A DNA stretch of 64,000 bases, taken from the NCBI RefSeq assembly GCF_040364665.1, contig NZ_BAABWX010000001.1, positions 62,001 through 126,000 on the forward strand, in the 5' to 3' direction. The stretch comes from Cognatishimia sp. WU-CL00825. GTDB taxonomy: Bacteria; Pseudomonadota; Alphaproteobacteria; Rhodobacterales; Rhodobacteraceae. Shown here piece after piece: positions 9,927-17,965 of the stretch (its first letter is position 1; each line of letters begins with the position of its first letter). A program made the translations under genes and the position numbers. Under the pieces are notes generated by a model. It saw nothing but the letters and a program-made list of their open reading frames with translations, had not been told where the DNA came from and ran no database searches.

Positions 9927-10931
9927 TCAAAGAGGGAGCGTTGAGCCACGTATCTCAAGTTTAACCTCAAGCATTTCCGGTTGTGGCACCACATTGTTTT
10001 CAAGCCAGTCACCCATTGCTGTTCCAGCCTTCTCGCCCATGCGGCGTACGGGCAGGTGAATTGTCGTAAGTGCTGGAAACGTATGTCGGGCGCTGGGCAG
10101 GTCATCCATACCCAAAATTGAAAAGTCCTTTGGGATTTTGTAACCAAGGCGCTGTAGCTCAAACAACGCACCCATAGCCAACACGTCAGACAGGCAGAAG
10201 AGAGCGGATGGTTTGTCTACCAGATCCGCAATATCCTGTGCTGCACCGCATCCTCCCTGCATAGATATTTCAGCTTCGTGAAAGCTTAGCGTCTGACAAT
10301 TCAGACTGTGAATGCCAGCAAGCCGCGCCCCTGTTCTGTCATTGTGTGCAGCAGGCCCGTGTATGATTGCGATCTTAGTGTGACCCAACTCCAGCAAATG
10401 TGTCAGCCCCATGCGCGCGGCATGCTCGTTGTCATATCCGATTGTTGGGAGCGGCGCAGAGACATCAAAATAGGAGGTGGCTAGGGTGGGCAATTGGGCT
10501 TGCCGCACCGTTTCAAACAATTCTGGCGCATGAGAGACCCCTGACAAGATCAACCCTTCAGCCCCGATGTCGAGCAGGGATTTGGCTTTGCGCACCTCAG
10601 CTTCGGCGCTTTCTTGGGTAGTGGCCACAACGCAGGACAGACCAAAATCATCAAGTCGGTTTTCCAAAGCCGCTAAGAATCTGGCAAAAATCGCGTTGTC
10701 CAACGTGGGCACCAACGCGCCCACAAACCGTGTGCGCCCGCTGTTAATCGCCCGCGCAGCCGCGCTGGGCGTGAACCTAAGCTCAGTGATAACCGCCTGA
10801 ACTTTGTCGCGGGTATTTGGGGCTACAGAATTCGGAGTGTTTAAGACCCTCGATACGGTCGCAACCGATACATCAGCGGCACGGGCGACGTCTCGCAGAT
10901 TTGCGCGTTTTATCTTTTTCTTGTCCTGCAT
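9927..10931 (-). CDS. LacI/GalR-family repressor of the adjacent DUF1989-GcvT/betaine-type operon
   Basis: A 334-residue LacI-family regulator. The N-terminal helix-turn-helix and hinge (LRDVARAADVSVATVSRVLN, then PSAAARAINS) are intact and followed by a periplasmic-binding-type effector domain. The start at 10931 has GAGG just upstream; the longer frame begins with TTG and covers that ribosome site. It is divergent from the DUF1989-GcvT gene, and two LacI-type palindromes lie between them. LacI proteins mostly sense sugars, so control of an amine-type operon would be unusual. The effector is unknown. Confidence 0.92.
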   Translation of the reverse strand: MQDKKKIKRANLRDVARAADVSVATVSRVLNTPNSVAPNTRDKVQAVITELRFTPSAAARAINSGRTRFVGALVPTLDNAIFARFLAALENRLDDFGLSCVVATTQESAEAEVRKAKSLLDIGAEGLILSGVSHAPELFETVRQAQLPTLATSYFDVSAPLPTIGYDNEHAARMGLTHLLELGHTKIAIIHGPAAHNDRTGARLAGIHSLNCQTLSFHEAEISMQGGCGAAQDIADLVDKPSALFCLSDVLAMGALFELQRLGYKIPKDFSILGMDDLPSARHTFPALTTIHLPVRRMGEKAGTAMGDWLENNVVPQPEMLEVKLEIRGSTLPL

Positions 10932-10975
10932 TACCCGCCTCAATTCCAGATTTTTGCTTTCTTGTCCAGAAAAGC

Positions 10976-11005
10976 TTGACGCATGTAACCAGTTACATCA
11001 AGAAT
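10976..11005 (+). promoter_or_regulatory. Candidate promoter of the DUF1989-GcvT/proXVW operon
   Basis: TTGACG at 10976-10981 is followed after 18 nt by AAGAAT at 11000-11005, a plausible -35/-10 pair. Operator 1 lies in the spacer and operator 2 begins at the -10 end, a layout suited to repression. The -10 match is only 4 of 6. Confidence 0.35.
10984..10997. promoter_or_regulatory. LacI-type operator 1
   Basis: TGTAACCAGTTACA is a 14-bp near-perfect palindrome with a central CpA instead of the LacI-typical CpG. Its centre is 21 bp (two helical turns) from operator 2, so two dimers would bind on the same face. It lies 52 nt upstream of the LacI gene start and 38 nt upstream of the fusion gene. 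Confidence 0.8.
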
Positions 11006-11018
11006 GTAACCGGTTACA
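11005..11018. promoter_or_regulatory. LacI-type operator 2 (perfect palindrome)
   Basis: TGTAACCGGTTACA is a perfect 14-bp palindrome with the central CpG favoured by LacI-family hinge helices. It ends 17 nt before the ATG of the DUF1989-GcvT gene, where a bound repressor would block transcription start. Confidence 0.85.
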
Positions 11019-11035
11019 AATAGGCGATTCCGACC

Positions 11036-13366
11036 ATGACACGCGATCCGGCGATTCTATATGATTTCAGCAATATCGGCGCTGCTCAGCCACGCAGGAG
11101 TTTTCCTGGGTTTGAAAAAAACACGGGTGTGCGCCGGTCTCTTTTGGCAACCCGCGAGGCGCAGAAGCTTGAATTAGAGAAAGGCGACATCGTTAGTATT
11201 TCGGGCGCACAGACTGATGTTTCTGTGGCCATTGTAGCATTCCTGCCAAACGGTGACGACGGCCTTGCTGCACTTGGTCTCAAACCCAAAACCTGCATGG
11301 CCTTTACGTCTTTTGACAGCGATCCATTGGTGGGGTGGGCGGCCTCTAACGGAGCAAATCTTCAAGGGGATCTGCCCTGTGAAGTATTTCACGACACTGC
11401 AGAACCAATCATCTTACGAGCCACTAACCCGGTCACGCTTTGGGTTATGCGCCCGGTCCCCGCGCAGAATGTGATCGCCGGACACGGCAATGGGCGTGTT
11501 GAAATTTCCCACAAATCGACAGCAACATCTGATCCTTGGTTGCCGCCCTTGTTGGGTGACACGCGTGATGAATTTACGGTCAGCAAAGCGACAGGCTTGT
11601 CCTACGAATTAAAGCGTGGCGAGTATTTGCAGATCATTGATATCCATGGGCAACAGTGTTCAGATTTTGTAGCGCTGCGGTCTGATGGGTTGATGCGGGG
11701 CAAAGAGTTGATGATCGACTCGACGGCCACCCGCAGTATGGTGCGTAAGTCCTATCCAACACCTGGTGTGTTGGACAAATTTTACGATCAAAACATGCGT
11801 CCCATGCTGAATGTTGTGCAAGACACCTGTGGGCGTCATGACACTTTTGGCCTTGCATGCACCGCTCGCGGTTATGAAGAGCAAGGTTTTCCAGGACATG
11901 TGAATTGCTCTGATAATATTTCCGGGGTTCTTGATCGCTTTGGCGTGCAAAAACGATCCGCTTGGCCTGCAATTAACTTTTTTTGGAACACTTGGGTTGA
12001 CCCGCATTCGCATCATTTGATGACCGAAGAGTCGCATTCCCGACCCGGAGACTATGTTGTCATGCAGGCCATGCAAGACTTGGTCTGCGCCTCCACAGCC
12101 TGTCCAGATGATATTGACCCAATCAATGGATGGAACCCCACCGATATTCATGTGCGCATTTACCGCCCCAGTACCCCGATCCGCCGTGCAGTGGCTTATC
12201 GTGAAAAGGAAGACGCCCCTATGTCCATCAGTCAGGAATCTGCTTTTCACAAGCGGCTTGCCCCGTTGACTCAAGATTTCTCTCCCGCCAGAGATTTGTG
12301 GACCCCTGTCAGCTTTCCTAGCATTGGCTCGATGGGCGAGTATTGGGCCTGCCGGAACGCGGTCACGCTGCAAGACATGAGTGGGCTGCGCAAATACGAT
12401 ATTGTTGGTCCTGACGCGGTGACGCTTTTGCAAGAAGCTTTGACGCGTAACATAGCAAAGCTCGCGATTTGGCGTGGCACATATACGTTGATGTGCGATG
12501 AAAGTGGACAGGTGATTGATGACGGAACGCTATTTCGTTTGGGTGACAAACTCTTCCGATGGTTCTGTGGCTCAGAAGAAAGCGGCCGTGCGCTACAGGA
12601 ACTCGCCCAGAAAATGGGTCTTCAGGTTCGGGTATGCGCCTTGGGCAATAGCCTGCCAAATCTTGCCCTACAGGGACCAAAATCCCGCGACTTGCTAAAG
12701 AAAGTCAGCTTTTTTCAACCGAATGTACCCAATCTAGATCACATAAAATGGTTTGGGGTTTCCGTTGCCCGACTGAACAATCGCGAAGGCGCGCCGTTCA
12801 TGCTCAGCCGGTCTGGCTACACCGGAGAACTGGGCTATGAAATCTTCTGCACCAAATCCGATGCCGTCGAGATCTGGGATGCGATCATGCTAGCGGGCCA
12901 AGAGTTTGGCATACAGCCCATGGGCTCTGCAGCGCTTGAAACCATTCGGATCGAGGCGGGTCTCGCGGCCGCAAATGCCGAGTTCGCCCCTGGCGTGGAT
13001 GCGTTTGAGGCGGGGTTGGGGTTTGCGGTTGATATGAAAAAAGACAGCTTCACTGGCAAAGCTGCGCTAGAACGAAACGCGAAAGATCCCAGGAAAATTC
13101 TCAGAGGTTTGCTGCTGGATTGTGATGACGTGCCCACGCACGGCGCACCAGTGCTTTCCGGGGAACGGCAAATTGGGCAAATCACTTCTGCGACGTGGTC
13201 TCCATCACTTGAGCGCGCGATCGCAATGGCCCGTATCTCTATTGAACACGCCGAAATCGGCACAGTTCTCGAGGTCGGGCAACTCGACGGACATATGAAG
13301 CGCTTAAGCGCAACTGTGTCTGACATTCCATTCATAGACCCGCAACGCAAGCGGGCACGAGCATAG
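11036..13366 (+). CDS. DUF1989-GcvT fusion protein (putative amidine hydrolase plus aminomethyltransferase-type demethylase)
   Basis: A 776-residue two-part enzyme. Residues about 165-345 resemble DUF1989 (urea-carboxylase-associated) proteins, with QCSDFVAL, DTCGRHD, HVNCSDN and a C-terminal GWNPTDIHVRIY segment. Residues about 400-765 resemble GcvT/dimethylglycine-oxidase-type, tetrahydrofolate-dependent aminomethyltransferases, with LQDMSGLRKYDI, LQGPKSRDLL and RSGYTGELGYEI. The first 150 residues look like a degenerate DUF1989-like part. DUF1989 proteins include the carboxyguanidine deiminase subunits CgdAB; GcvT proteins move one-carbon units from N-methyl groups to folate. The fusion therefore hints at an N-methylated guanidino or ureido substrate, but that is inference. 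The next gene encodes a betaine-type binding protein. Confidence 0.85.
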   Translation: MTRDPAILYDFSNIGAAQPRRSFPGFEKNTGVRRSLLATREAQKLELEKGDIVSISGAQTDVSVAIVAFLPNGDDGLAALGLKPKTCMAFTSFDSDPLVGWAASNGANLQGDLPCEVFHDTAEPIILRATNPVTLWVMRPVPAQNVIAGHGNGRVEISHKSTATSDPWLPPLLGDTRDEFTVSKATGLSYELKRGEYLQIIDIHGQQCSDFVALRSDGLMRGKELMIDSTATRSMVRKSYPTPGVLDKFYDQNMRPMLNVVQDTCGRHDTFGLACTARGYEEQGFPGHVNCSDNISGVLDRFGVQKRSAWPAINFFWNTWVDPHSHHLMTEESHSRPGDYVVMQAMQDLVCASTACPDDIDPINGWNPTDIHVRIYRPSTPIRRAVAYREKEDAPMSISQESAFHKRLAPLTQDFSPARDLWTPVSFPSIGSMGEYWACRNAVTLQDMSGLRKYDIVGPDAVTLLQEALTRNIAKLAIWRGTYTLMCDESGQVIDDGTLFRLGDKLFRWFCGSEESGRALQELAQKMGLQVRVCALGNSLPNLALQGPKSRDLLKKVSFFQPNVPNLDHIKWFGVSVARLNNREGAPFMLSRSGYTGELGYEIFCTKSDAVEIWDAIMLAGQEFGIQPMGSAALETIRIEAGLAAANAEFAPGVDAFEAGLGFAVDMKKDSFTGKAALERNAKDPRKILRGLLLDCDDVPTHGAPVLSGERQIGQITSATWSPSLERAIAMARISIEHAEIGTVLEVGQLDGHMKRLSATVSDIPFIDPQRKRARA

Positions 13367-13394
13367 GGCTCACTCAACTCAACGGGAGATTAAA

Positions 13395-14360
13395 ATGAAA
13401 AAATTGAAAACACTGTCACTGACCTTGGCCATTGCTGCCGCCTCGACAGCGGCAATGGCACAAGAGAAAGTCATGGTTGGCGAGCCAAGCTGGCCAGGCG
13501 CCAAAATCATGAGCCGCGTGATCGGCCAAATCATCGAAACCCGCCTTGGCGGCGAAGCAGACTATGCGCCTGGCGCAAATGCTGTCATCTTTGCTTCGAT
13601 GGATGGTGGCCGCGGTGACATTGATGTTCACCCTGACGTTTGGTTACCGAACCAATCGTCCTTTACCAATGAATATGTCGACGCAAAGAAAACCGTTTCC
13701 CTGTCCAATGGCAGCTACAAAGGCCGCGCAGGCATCTGTGTGCCAAACTACATGGTCACAGAGCATAACATCAAATCGATCTATGACTTGGCAACACCAA
13801 CAGCGCAGGAATTGTTTGATTCTGATGGCGACGGTATGGGCGAAGTCTGGGTAGGGGCTTCTGGTTGGGCATCAACAAACACCTTTAAGGTGCGCGTGCG
13901 CGACTACGGCGTTGAAACCTTTTTGGCACCGACAACCGAAGACGAAACCGTATTCTACTCGCGTCTGAAAGATCTGATCGATCAAAAGAAAGGCGCGGCG
14001 TTTTACTGTTACGCACCACATTACGTACACGCGCTTTATCCGGTAACCATTTTGGAAGAGCCAGAGCATGATGCAAACACCTATAAAATGGTGCAGCCAG
14101 ATCAAGATGCCGATTGGTTCAAGAAATCACGTGTTGATTCAGGCGAGCCCGTTAAAACAGTGACCGTGGCTTATTCCAATTCACTGAATGAACGGAATCC
14201 TGCAGCGGCGTCTTTCTTGGCCAATATTGATATGGACGCCCAGAAGCTTTCTGAACTGACCTACAAAGTGGTTGTTCAGGGCAATGAGCTAGACACCGTT
14301 GTTTCCGATTGGATCGCCGCCAATGGGGACACTGTCGATACCTGGCTTGGGCTTAAGTAA
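13395..14360 (+). CDS. proX: Glycine-betaine/proline-type ABC transporter substrate-binding protein (ProX/OpuAC)
   Basis: A 321-residue periplasmic binding protein with a signal peptide ending AMA at residue 22 and the OpuAC fold. Family landmarks are EPSWPGAK, the HPDVWLPN segment and the GASGWASTN segment. Tryptophans in these places form the aromatic cage that holds quaternary or methylated amines in characterised relatives. It follows the DUF1989-GcvT gene by 28 nt with GGGAG as ribosome site, so the ligand is probably the fusion enzyme's substrate. That ligand could be a betaine or another methylated amine. Confidence 0.92.
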   Translation: MKKLKTLSLTLAIAAASTAAMAQEKVMVGEPSWPGAKIMSRVIGQIIETRLGGEADYAPGANAVIFASMDGGRGDIDVHPDVWLPNQSSFTNEYVDAKKTVSLSNGSYKGRAGICVPNYMVTEHNIKSIYDLATPTAQELFDSDGDGMGEVWVGASGWASTNTFKVRVRDYGVETFLAPTTEDETVFYSRLKDLIDQKKGAAFYCYAPHYVHALYPVTILEEPEHDANTYKMVQPDQDADWFKKSRVDSGEPVKTVTVAYSNSLNERNPAAASFLANIDMDAQKLSELTYKVVVQGNELDTVVSDWIAANGDTVDTWLGLK

Positions 14361-14381
14361 ACCGCTGAAACAAAACAAACA

Positions 14382-14406
14382 GCCCCATCAGTCGCGCTGG
14401 CGGGGC
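14382..14406 (+). terminator. Intercistronic hairpin after proX
   Basis: GCCCCATCAG pairs with CTGGCGGGGC across a 5-nt loop, with one mismatch and one G-U pair. There is no strong T run. Such hairpins after binding-protein genes usually stabilise or partly terminate the message, so that binding protein is made in excess over the membrane parts. Confidence 0.5.
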
Positions 14407-14426
14407 AAAATCACTGCGGGGATCAG

Positions 14427-15491
14427 ATGACAAAAGAAATTGCAATCGACGCGCAAGGCGTCTGGAAAGTATTCGGCGGGCGCTCCAAAGAAGCGCTGGC
14501 CGCTATTCACAAGGAAGGGCTTGGCAAAGCAGAGGTCCTTGAGCGGTTTAACTGTGTTGTGGGCGTGGCTGATGCCAGCTTTGAGATCGAAAAAGGCGAG
14601 CTCTTTTGCGTCATGGGCCTGTCAGGGTCTGGCAAATCAACTCTTGTGCGCCATGTAAACCGCTTGTTGGAACCTACAGCCGGTAAAATCTTACTGGGGG
14701 GCGATGATGTTATGGCTCTGGCCCCAGATGGGCTGCGCGATTTGCGCAACCGCCGGGTTGCAATGGTCTTTCAAAATTTTGGCCTCATGCCGCACCGAAC
14801 CGTGCGGGACAACGTGGCGATGCCTCTGGAAATTCGCGGCACAGGCAAGGCCCGCCGTTGGGAAGAAGCCGACCGCGTTCTGGAGCTTGTCGAACTAAAC
14901 GGGTGGGAAGACAAATATGCCCACGAGCTGTCCGGCGGTATGCAACAGCGGGTTGGTCTGGCGCGGGCGATTGCCTCTAACCCTGAAATCCTGCTGATGG
15001 ACGAACCCTTTTCAGCGCTTGATCCGTTGATCCGCAAACAGCTGCAAGATCAATTCATGGATCTTAGCCATAAGTTGAACAAGACAACGATGTTCATCAC
15101 ACATGATTTGGACGAAGCCATTCGCATTGGCCATCGTATCGCCATCATGAAAGACGGGCGCATTGTGCAAGTTGGGACACCAGAAGAAATCATCCTGAAT
15201 CCCGCTGATGACTACGTGGCTGATTTTGTCGCCGGAATTTCCAAGCTGAATATGATTTTTGCCCATTCGGTGATGCAGCCAGTGGACGAATTCAAGGCCA
15301 AACACGGTGACCTGCCAAAAGATGCAGCCGAGGCCCGCCCGGATATGGACCTAAGTGATTTAATGAACCTTTGCGTTGATGGCCACGGCATCGTGGCTGT
15401 GACCGATGGCGATAATAAAACCGTTGGCGTGATCAACCGCGCAGGTCTCATTCGCGCCATTCAAGACAGCCAAGCCAAGGAGGACGCGTGA
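14427..15491 (+). CDS. proV: Glycine-betaine-type ABC transporter ATPase (ProV)
   Basis: A 354-residue ATPase of the ProV/OpuAA type. It has Walker A GLSGSGKS, signature LSGGMQQR, Walker B ILLMDEP and a switch histidine in FITHDLDEA. The N-terminal region with VWKVFGG is the characteristic ProV start. The C-terminal 75 residues, with DGHGIVAVTDGDNKTVGVI, are a CBS-like regulatory tail, as found in osmotically or ionically gated members. The start at 14427 lies 66 nt after proX. Confidence 0.93.
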   Translation: MTKEIAIDAQGVWKVFGGRSKEALAAIHKEGLGKAEVLERFNCVVGVADASFEIEKGELFCVMGLSGSGKSTLVRHVNRLLEPTAGKILLGGDDVMALAPDGLRDLRNRRVAMVFQNFGLMPHRTVRDNVAMPLEIRGTGKARRWEEADRVLELVELNGWEDKYAHELSGGMQQRVGLARAIASNPEILLMDEPFSALDPLIRKQLQDQFMDLSHKLNKTTMFITHDLDEAIRIGHRIAIMKDGRIVQVGTPEEIILNPADDYVADFVAGISKLNMIFAHSVMQPVDEFKAKHGDLPKDAAEARPDMDLSDLMNLCVDGHGIVAVTDGDNKTVGVINRAGLIRAIQDSQAKEDA

Positions 15492-17008
15492 TGCCAGATG
15501 TTGAAAATCAAGAGATCCAACCAGAAACCGCAGAACGCCTAAACAGCTTGATCGAGCAATTTGTTGGCAGCAATGTCAGTTATTACCAAAAAACCTTTGG
15601 CTATATGATGGGTGCTCCGGGCTATCGCTTTACACTCAATTGGATGGCCGGCCTTTTGGGACCGATATGGTTTGGTGCGCGCGGGCTATGGTCATGGATG
15701 TTGGCATTTCTGTTGCTTGAAACGCTGGCATATATCCAAATCGGTCTAGGGCTGTTTGGCGATTTGGGGCGTGATTTTCGAAACCGCGCCGAACAAATCG
15801 CGCAAACGCTTGACTTGCGACAGCAACAGATCTCTGCGGCAGAGCAATCCGGCGCATCTTCGCTTGATGCCCTAAAACGCGCAGCTCAGTCTCTGGAAAC
15901 CGCGATGGCGGATTCGCAACAAGCGGCAGTCTCGGCAGACAACACCGGCACCACCTATTTCCTCGCAGGCATTGTGATTTTATTGGTTGTGAAATTTATG
16001 ATTGCCGCACTGGCCAACTGGACCTTAGAAGGCCAATTCGCCAAATGGCGTTCGGACCGCGAGGTTGCCAGCGGATGGGATATGCCTCGAATGCTGATTG
16101 CCAGCGTGCTGACCTTTTTGGTTGTTGTGTTGACCAGCGTCAAATTTGCCCAGCCCGATGCCTTTGCCATTTTGAACGCTTTCCCAACAGATCGCGACTG
16201 GCGGTTGAACGTTGGTGACGGGGTGCAGGCGGTGTTTGACTGGACCAAAACCTCAGGACGGGGCTTCTTTGACAGCCTCACTTTTGGCATGCGCACGCTT
16301 CTTGATTGGATCGAAGTGGTGCTTGTGGACTCCCCATGGCCTGTGGTGGGGCTTGTTATCATTATGCTGGCCTATTTGTCAGGTGGAGCCCGTGTGGCCA
16401 TCTTTACCACAGCCGCTTTGGCCTACCTTGGGCTGCTGGACTTCTGGGAAAAAGCAATGACGACCATTGCGCTGCTCGGCGCGGCGGCCCTGATTTCCAT
16501 TACGCTTGGTATTCCGCTCGGGATCTACTGTGCACGTCGCCCAAAGGTTTTCGCCTTTGTCAGACCGGTTTTGGATTTCATGCAATCAATGCCATCCTTT
16601 GTTTACCTTATTCCGGTTGTGGCCTTTATCGGCTCTGGCAAACCTGCTGGCGTGGTAGCGACCATGATTTTTGGCAGCCCGCCGGTGATCCGCTTCACCG
16701 TTCTTGGACTTCAACAGGTTCCCGATGCTGTACGCGAAGCTGCTTTGGCCTTTGGCGCAACGCCGCGTTATCTGCTTTGGCGTGTTGATCTGCCCTTAGC
16801 GCGTAAAACCATCATGGCAGGGATCAACCAAACCATCTTGCTTTCGCTGGCTATGGTTGTGGTTGCGTCGCTGATTGGTGCCAAAGGTTTGGGCGAAGAC
16901 GTTCTAGAAGCTCTGCAATATGCGGCGGCTGGACAGGGTATCTTGGCGGGGCTTGCCATTCTTTTTTGCGCATTGATCCTTGATCGGATTGTTGCCGGAA
17001 AACGCTAG
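15491..17008 (+). CDS. proW: Glycine-betaine-type ABC transporter permease (ProW) with a long N-terminal extension
   Basis: A 505-residue permease. The C-terminal part (about residues 280-505) is a normal ABC permease with an EAALAFGAT-type EAA loop for docking ProV. The first 60-90 residues (GLLGPIWFGARGLW) resemble DUF2628-type membrane segments, followed by a soluble, glutamine/alanine-rich, probably coiled-coil stretch (about 100-145) and two more membrane segments. ProW is usually near 350 residues, so the extension is notable. ATG at 15491 is preferred over GTG at 15488 because AGGAGG (15479-15484) is then 6 nt away. It overlaps the proV stop by one base. Confidence 0.9.
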   Translation: MPDVENQEIQPETAERLNSLIEQFVGSNVSYYQKTFGYMMGAPGYRFTLNWMAGLLGPIWFGARGLWSWMLAFLLLETLAYIQIGLGLFGDLGRDFRNRAEQIAQTLDLRQQQISAAEQSGASSLDALKRAAQSLETAMADSQQAAVSADNTGTTYFLAGIVILLVVKFMIAALANWTLEGQFAKWRSDREVASGWDMPRMLIASVLTFLVVVLTSVKFAQPDAFAILNAFPTDRDWRLNVGDGVQAVFDWTKTSGRGFFDSLTFGMRTLLDWIEVVLVDSPWPVVGLVIIMLAYLSGGARVAIFTTAALAYLGLLDFWEKAMTTIALLGAAALISITLGIPLGIYCARRPKVFAFVRPVLDFMQSMPSFVYLIPVVAFIGSGKPAGVVATMIFGSPPVIRFTVLGLQQVPDAVREAALAFGATPRYLLWRVDLPLARKTIMAGINQTILLSLAMVVVASLIGAKGLGEDVLEALQYAAAGQGILAGLAILFCALILDRIVAGKR

Positions 17009-17029
17009 AAATTACCTCTGTACCAACTT

Positions 17030-17060
17030 AACGGGCTATCGAAAGGTGGCCCGTTTTTTT
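17030..17060 (+). terminator. Rho-independent terminator after proW
   Basis: AACGGGC (17030-17036) pairs with GCCCGTT (17049-17055) and is followed directly by a run of seven T. It lies 22 nt after the proW stop and closes the DUF1989-GcvT/proXVW operon. Confidence 0.85.
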
Positions 17061-17123
17061 ATGCGCAACACAGGTCTGCGAATACTTGAATGCTCCCGAA
17101 ATCCCGCGTTTTGTGCAACGGCA

Positions 17124-17783
17124 TCAGATTCCAATGGCGCGCATTTGTTGAGACATTTGGTGGAACGACCCGCTGACATGGCGTTCGATGACCTCAAGGG
17201 CCTTGGTCGAATCATTGGTGCGAAAGGCTTCGATCAACTCCGCATGTTCTTTGATAATCGTCTCGATCCGAGGCGCGCTGATCCGCAACCGTGAGGCATG
17301 CACGTTCAAGGCGGTTCGCAGTCTGCGCCATGTATCTGCAGCGGAATCATTATAGTGGTGTTTGCAAATGATACGGTGAAACTCTGTGTCCATTTGGCGA
17401 AATTTATAAAGGTCCTGACCAGACAAGTCCAACATCTGGTGGTGAACTTTTTCCAATTCTTCTAGCATTTCCGGCAAAGCGTATTCTGCGAACCATTTCA
17501 CAAAATATGGCTCAAGTAGCTGTAAAATCTCAAAAATATTCTGAATCGTGTGCGCGTTTGCCGAAACGATCACAGCCCCGCGGTTGGGCAAGATCTCGAC
17601 AAACCCTTCACCCTGCATCCTGCGCAATACCTCTCGAATAGGGCTGGCGCTCTGACCATATTGCTTGGCCAATGCCGAGACCTTCAGCCGATCACCACCT
17701 TTAAGATTGCCGCGCGAGATATCTTCGAGAATAGCTTCATACAAAGAGATTTCTGGTTCGAAAGTTTTGCCGTCTGGCTGCAT
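17124..17783 (-). CDS. GntR-family regulator with FCD effector domain
   Basis: A 219-residue FadR-subfamily regulator. The winged helix-turn-helix spans about residues 12-75 (LKVSALAKQYGQSASPIREVLRRM), followed by an all-helical FCD domain with metal-binding-type histidines in FHRIICKHH and ERHVSGSFH. It has a good ribosome site (GAAGGAAG) before ATG at 17783. It is divergent from the sugar-acid dehydratase operon, and two palindromes lie in the gap, so it probably controls that operon. FCD proteins usually sense organic acids. Confidence 0.93.
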   Translation of the reverse strand: MQPDGKTFEPEISLYEAILEDISRGNLKGGDRLKVSALAKQYGQSASPIREVLRRMQGEGFVEILPNRGAVIVSANAHTIQNIFEILQLLEPYFVKWFAEYALPEMLEELEKVHHQMLDLSGQDLYKFRQMDTEFHRIICKHHYNDSAADTWRRLRTALNVHASRLRISAPRIETIIKEHAELIEAFRTNDSTKALEVIERHVSGSFHQMSQQMRAIGI

Positions 17784-17900
17784 CTTGCGCTTCCTTCAAC
17801 TGCGAAATCACGATGGTTTGAATGGGTTTCTAAGACAATTTTCAACGAAATCACACTGTAAAAGCAAGAGGATCCGAAAAATAAACGTCAAACTTAAAAA

Positions 17901-17914
17901 AATCGTCGACTATT
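17901..17914. promoter_or_regulatory. Candidate GntR/FCD operator (left)
   Basis: AATCGTCGACTATT is a palindrome with arms AAT-n-GTC and GAC-n-ATT. It fits the T-n-GT...AC-n-A pattern of FadR-subfamily sites. It lies between the divergent gntR and dehydratase genes, with its centre 20 bp from a second similar palindrome. Confidence 0.5.
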
Positions 17915-17922
17915 TTAAATGG

Positions 17923-17932
17923 ATTGTACTAT
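17923..17932. promoter_or_regulatory. Candidate GntR/FCD operator (right)
   Basis: ATTGTACTAT is a palindrome with arms AT-n-GT and AC-n-AT, a compact form of the T-n-GT/AC-n-A pattern. It lies about two helical turns from the site at 17901 and 34 nt upstream of the dehydratase start. Confidence 0.4.
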
Positions 17933-17965
17933 GCTGCCCTTGAGTATGACGATTCGGAGTTTGCA

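Noticed and set aside
11660..12433. A 257-residue minus-strand frame inside the DUF1989-GcvT gene
   Set aside because: It is the reverse-strand shadow of a conserved enzyme; long antisense frames are common at this GC content.
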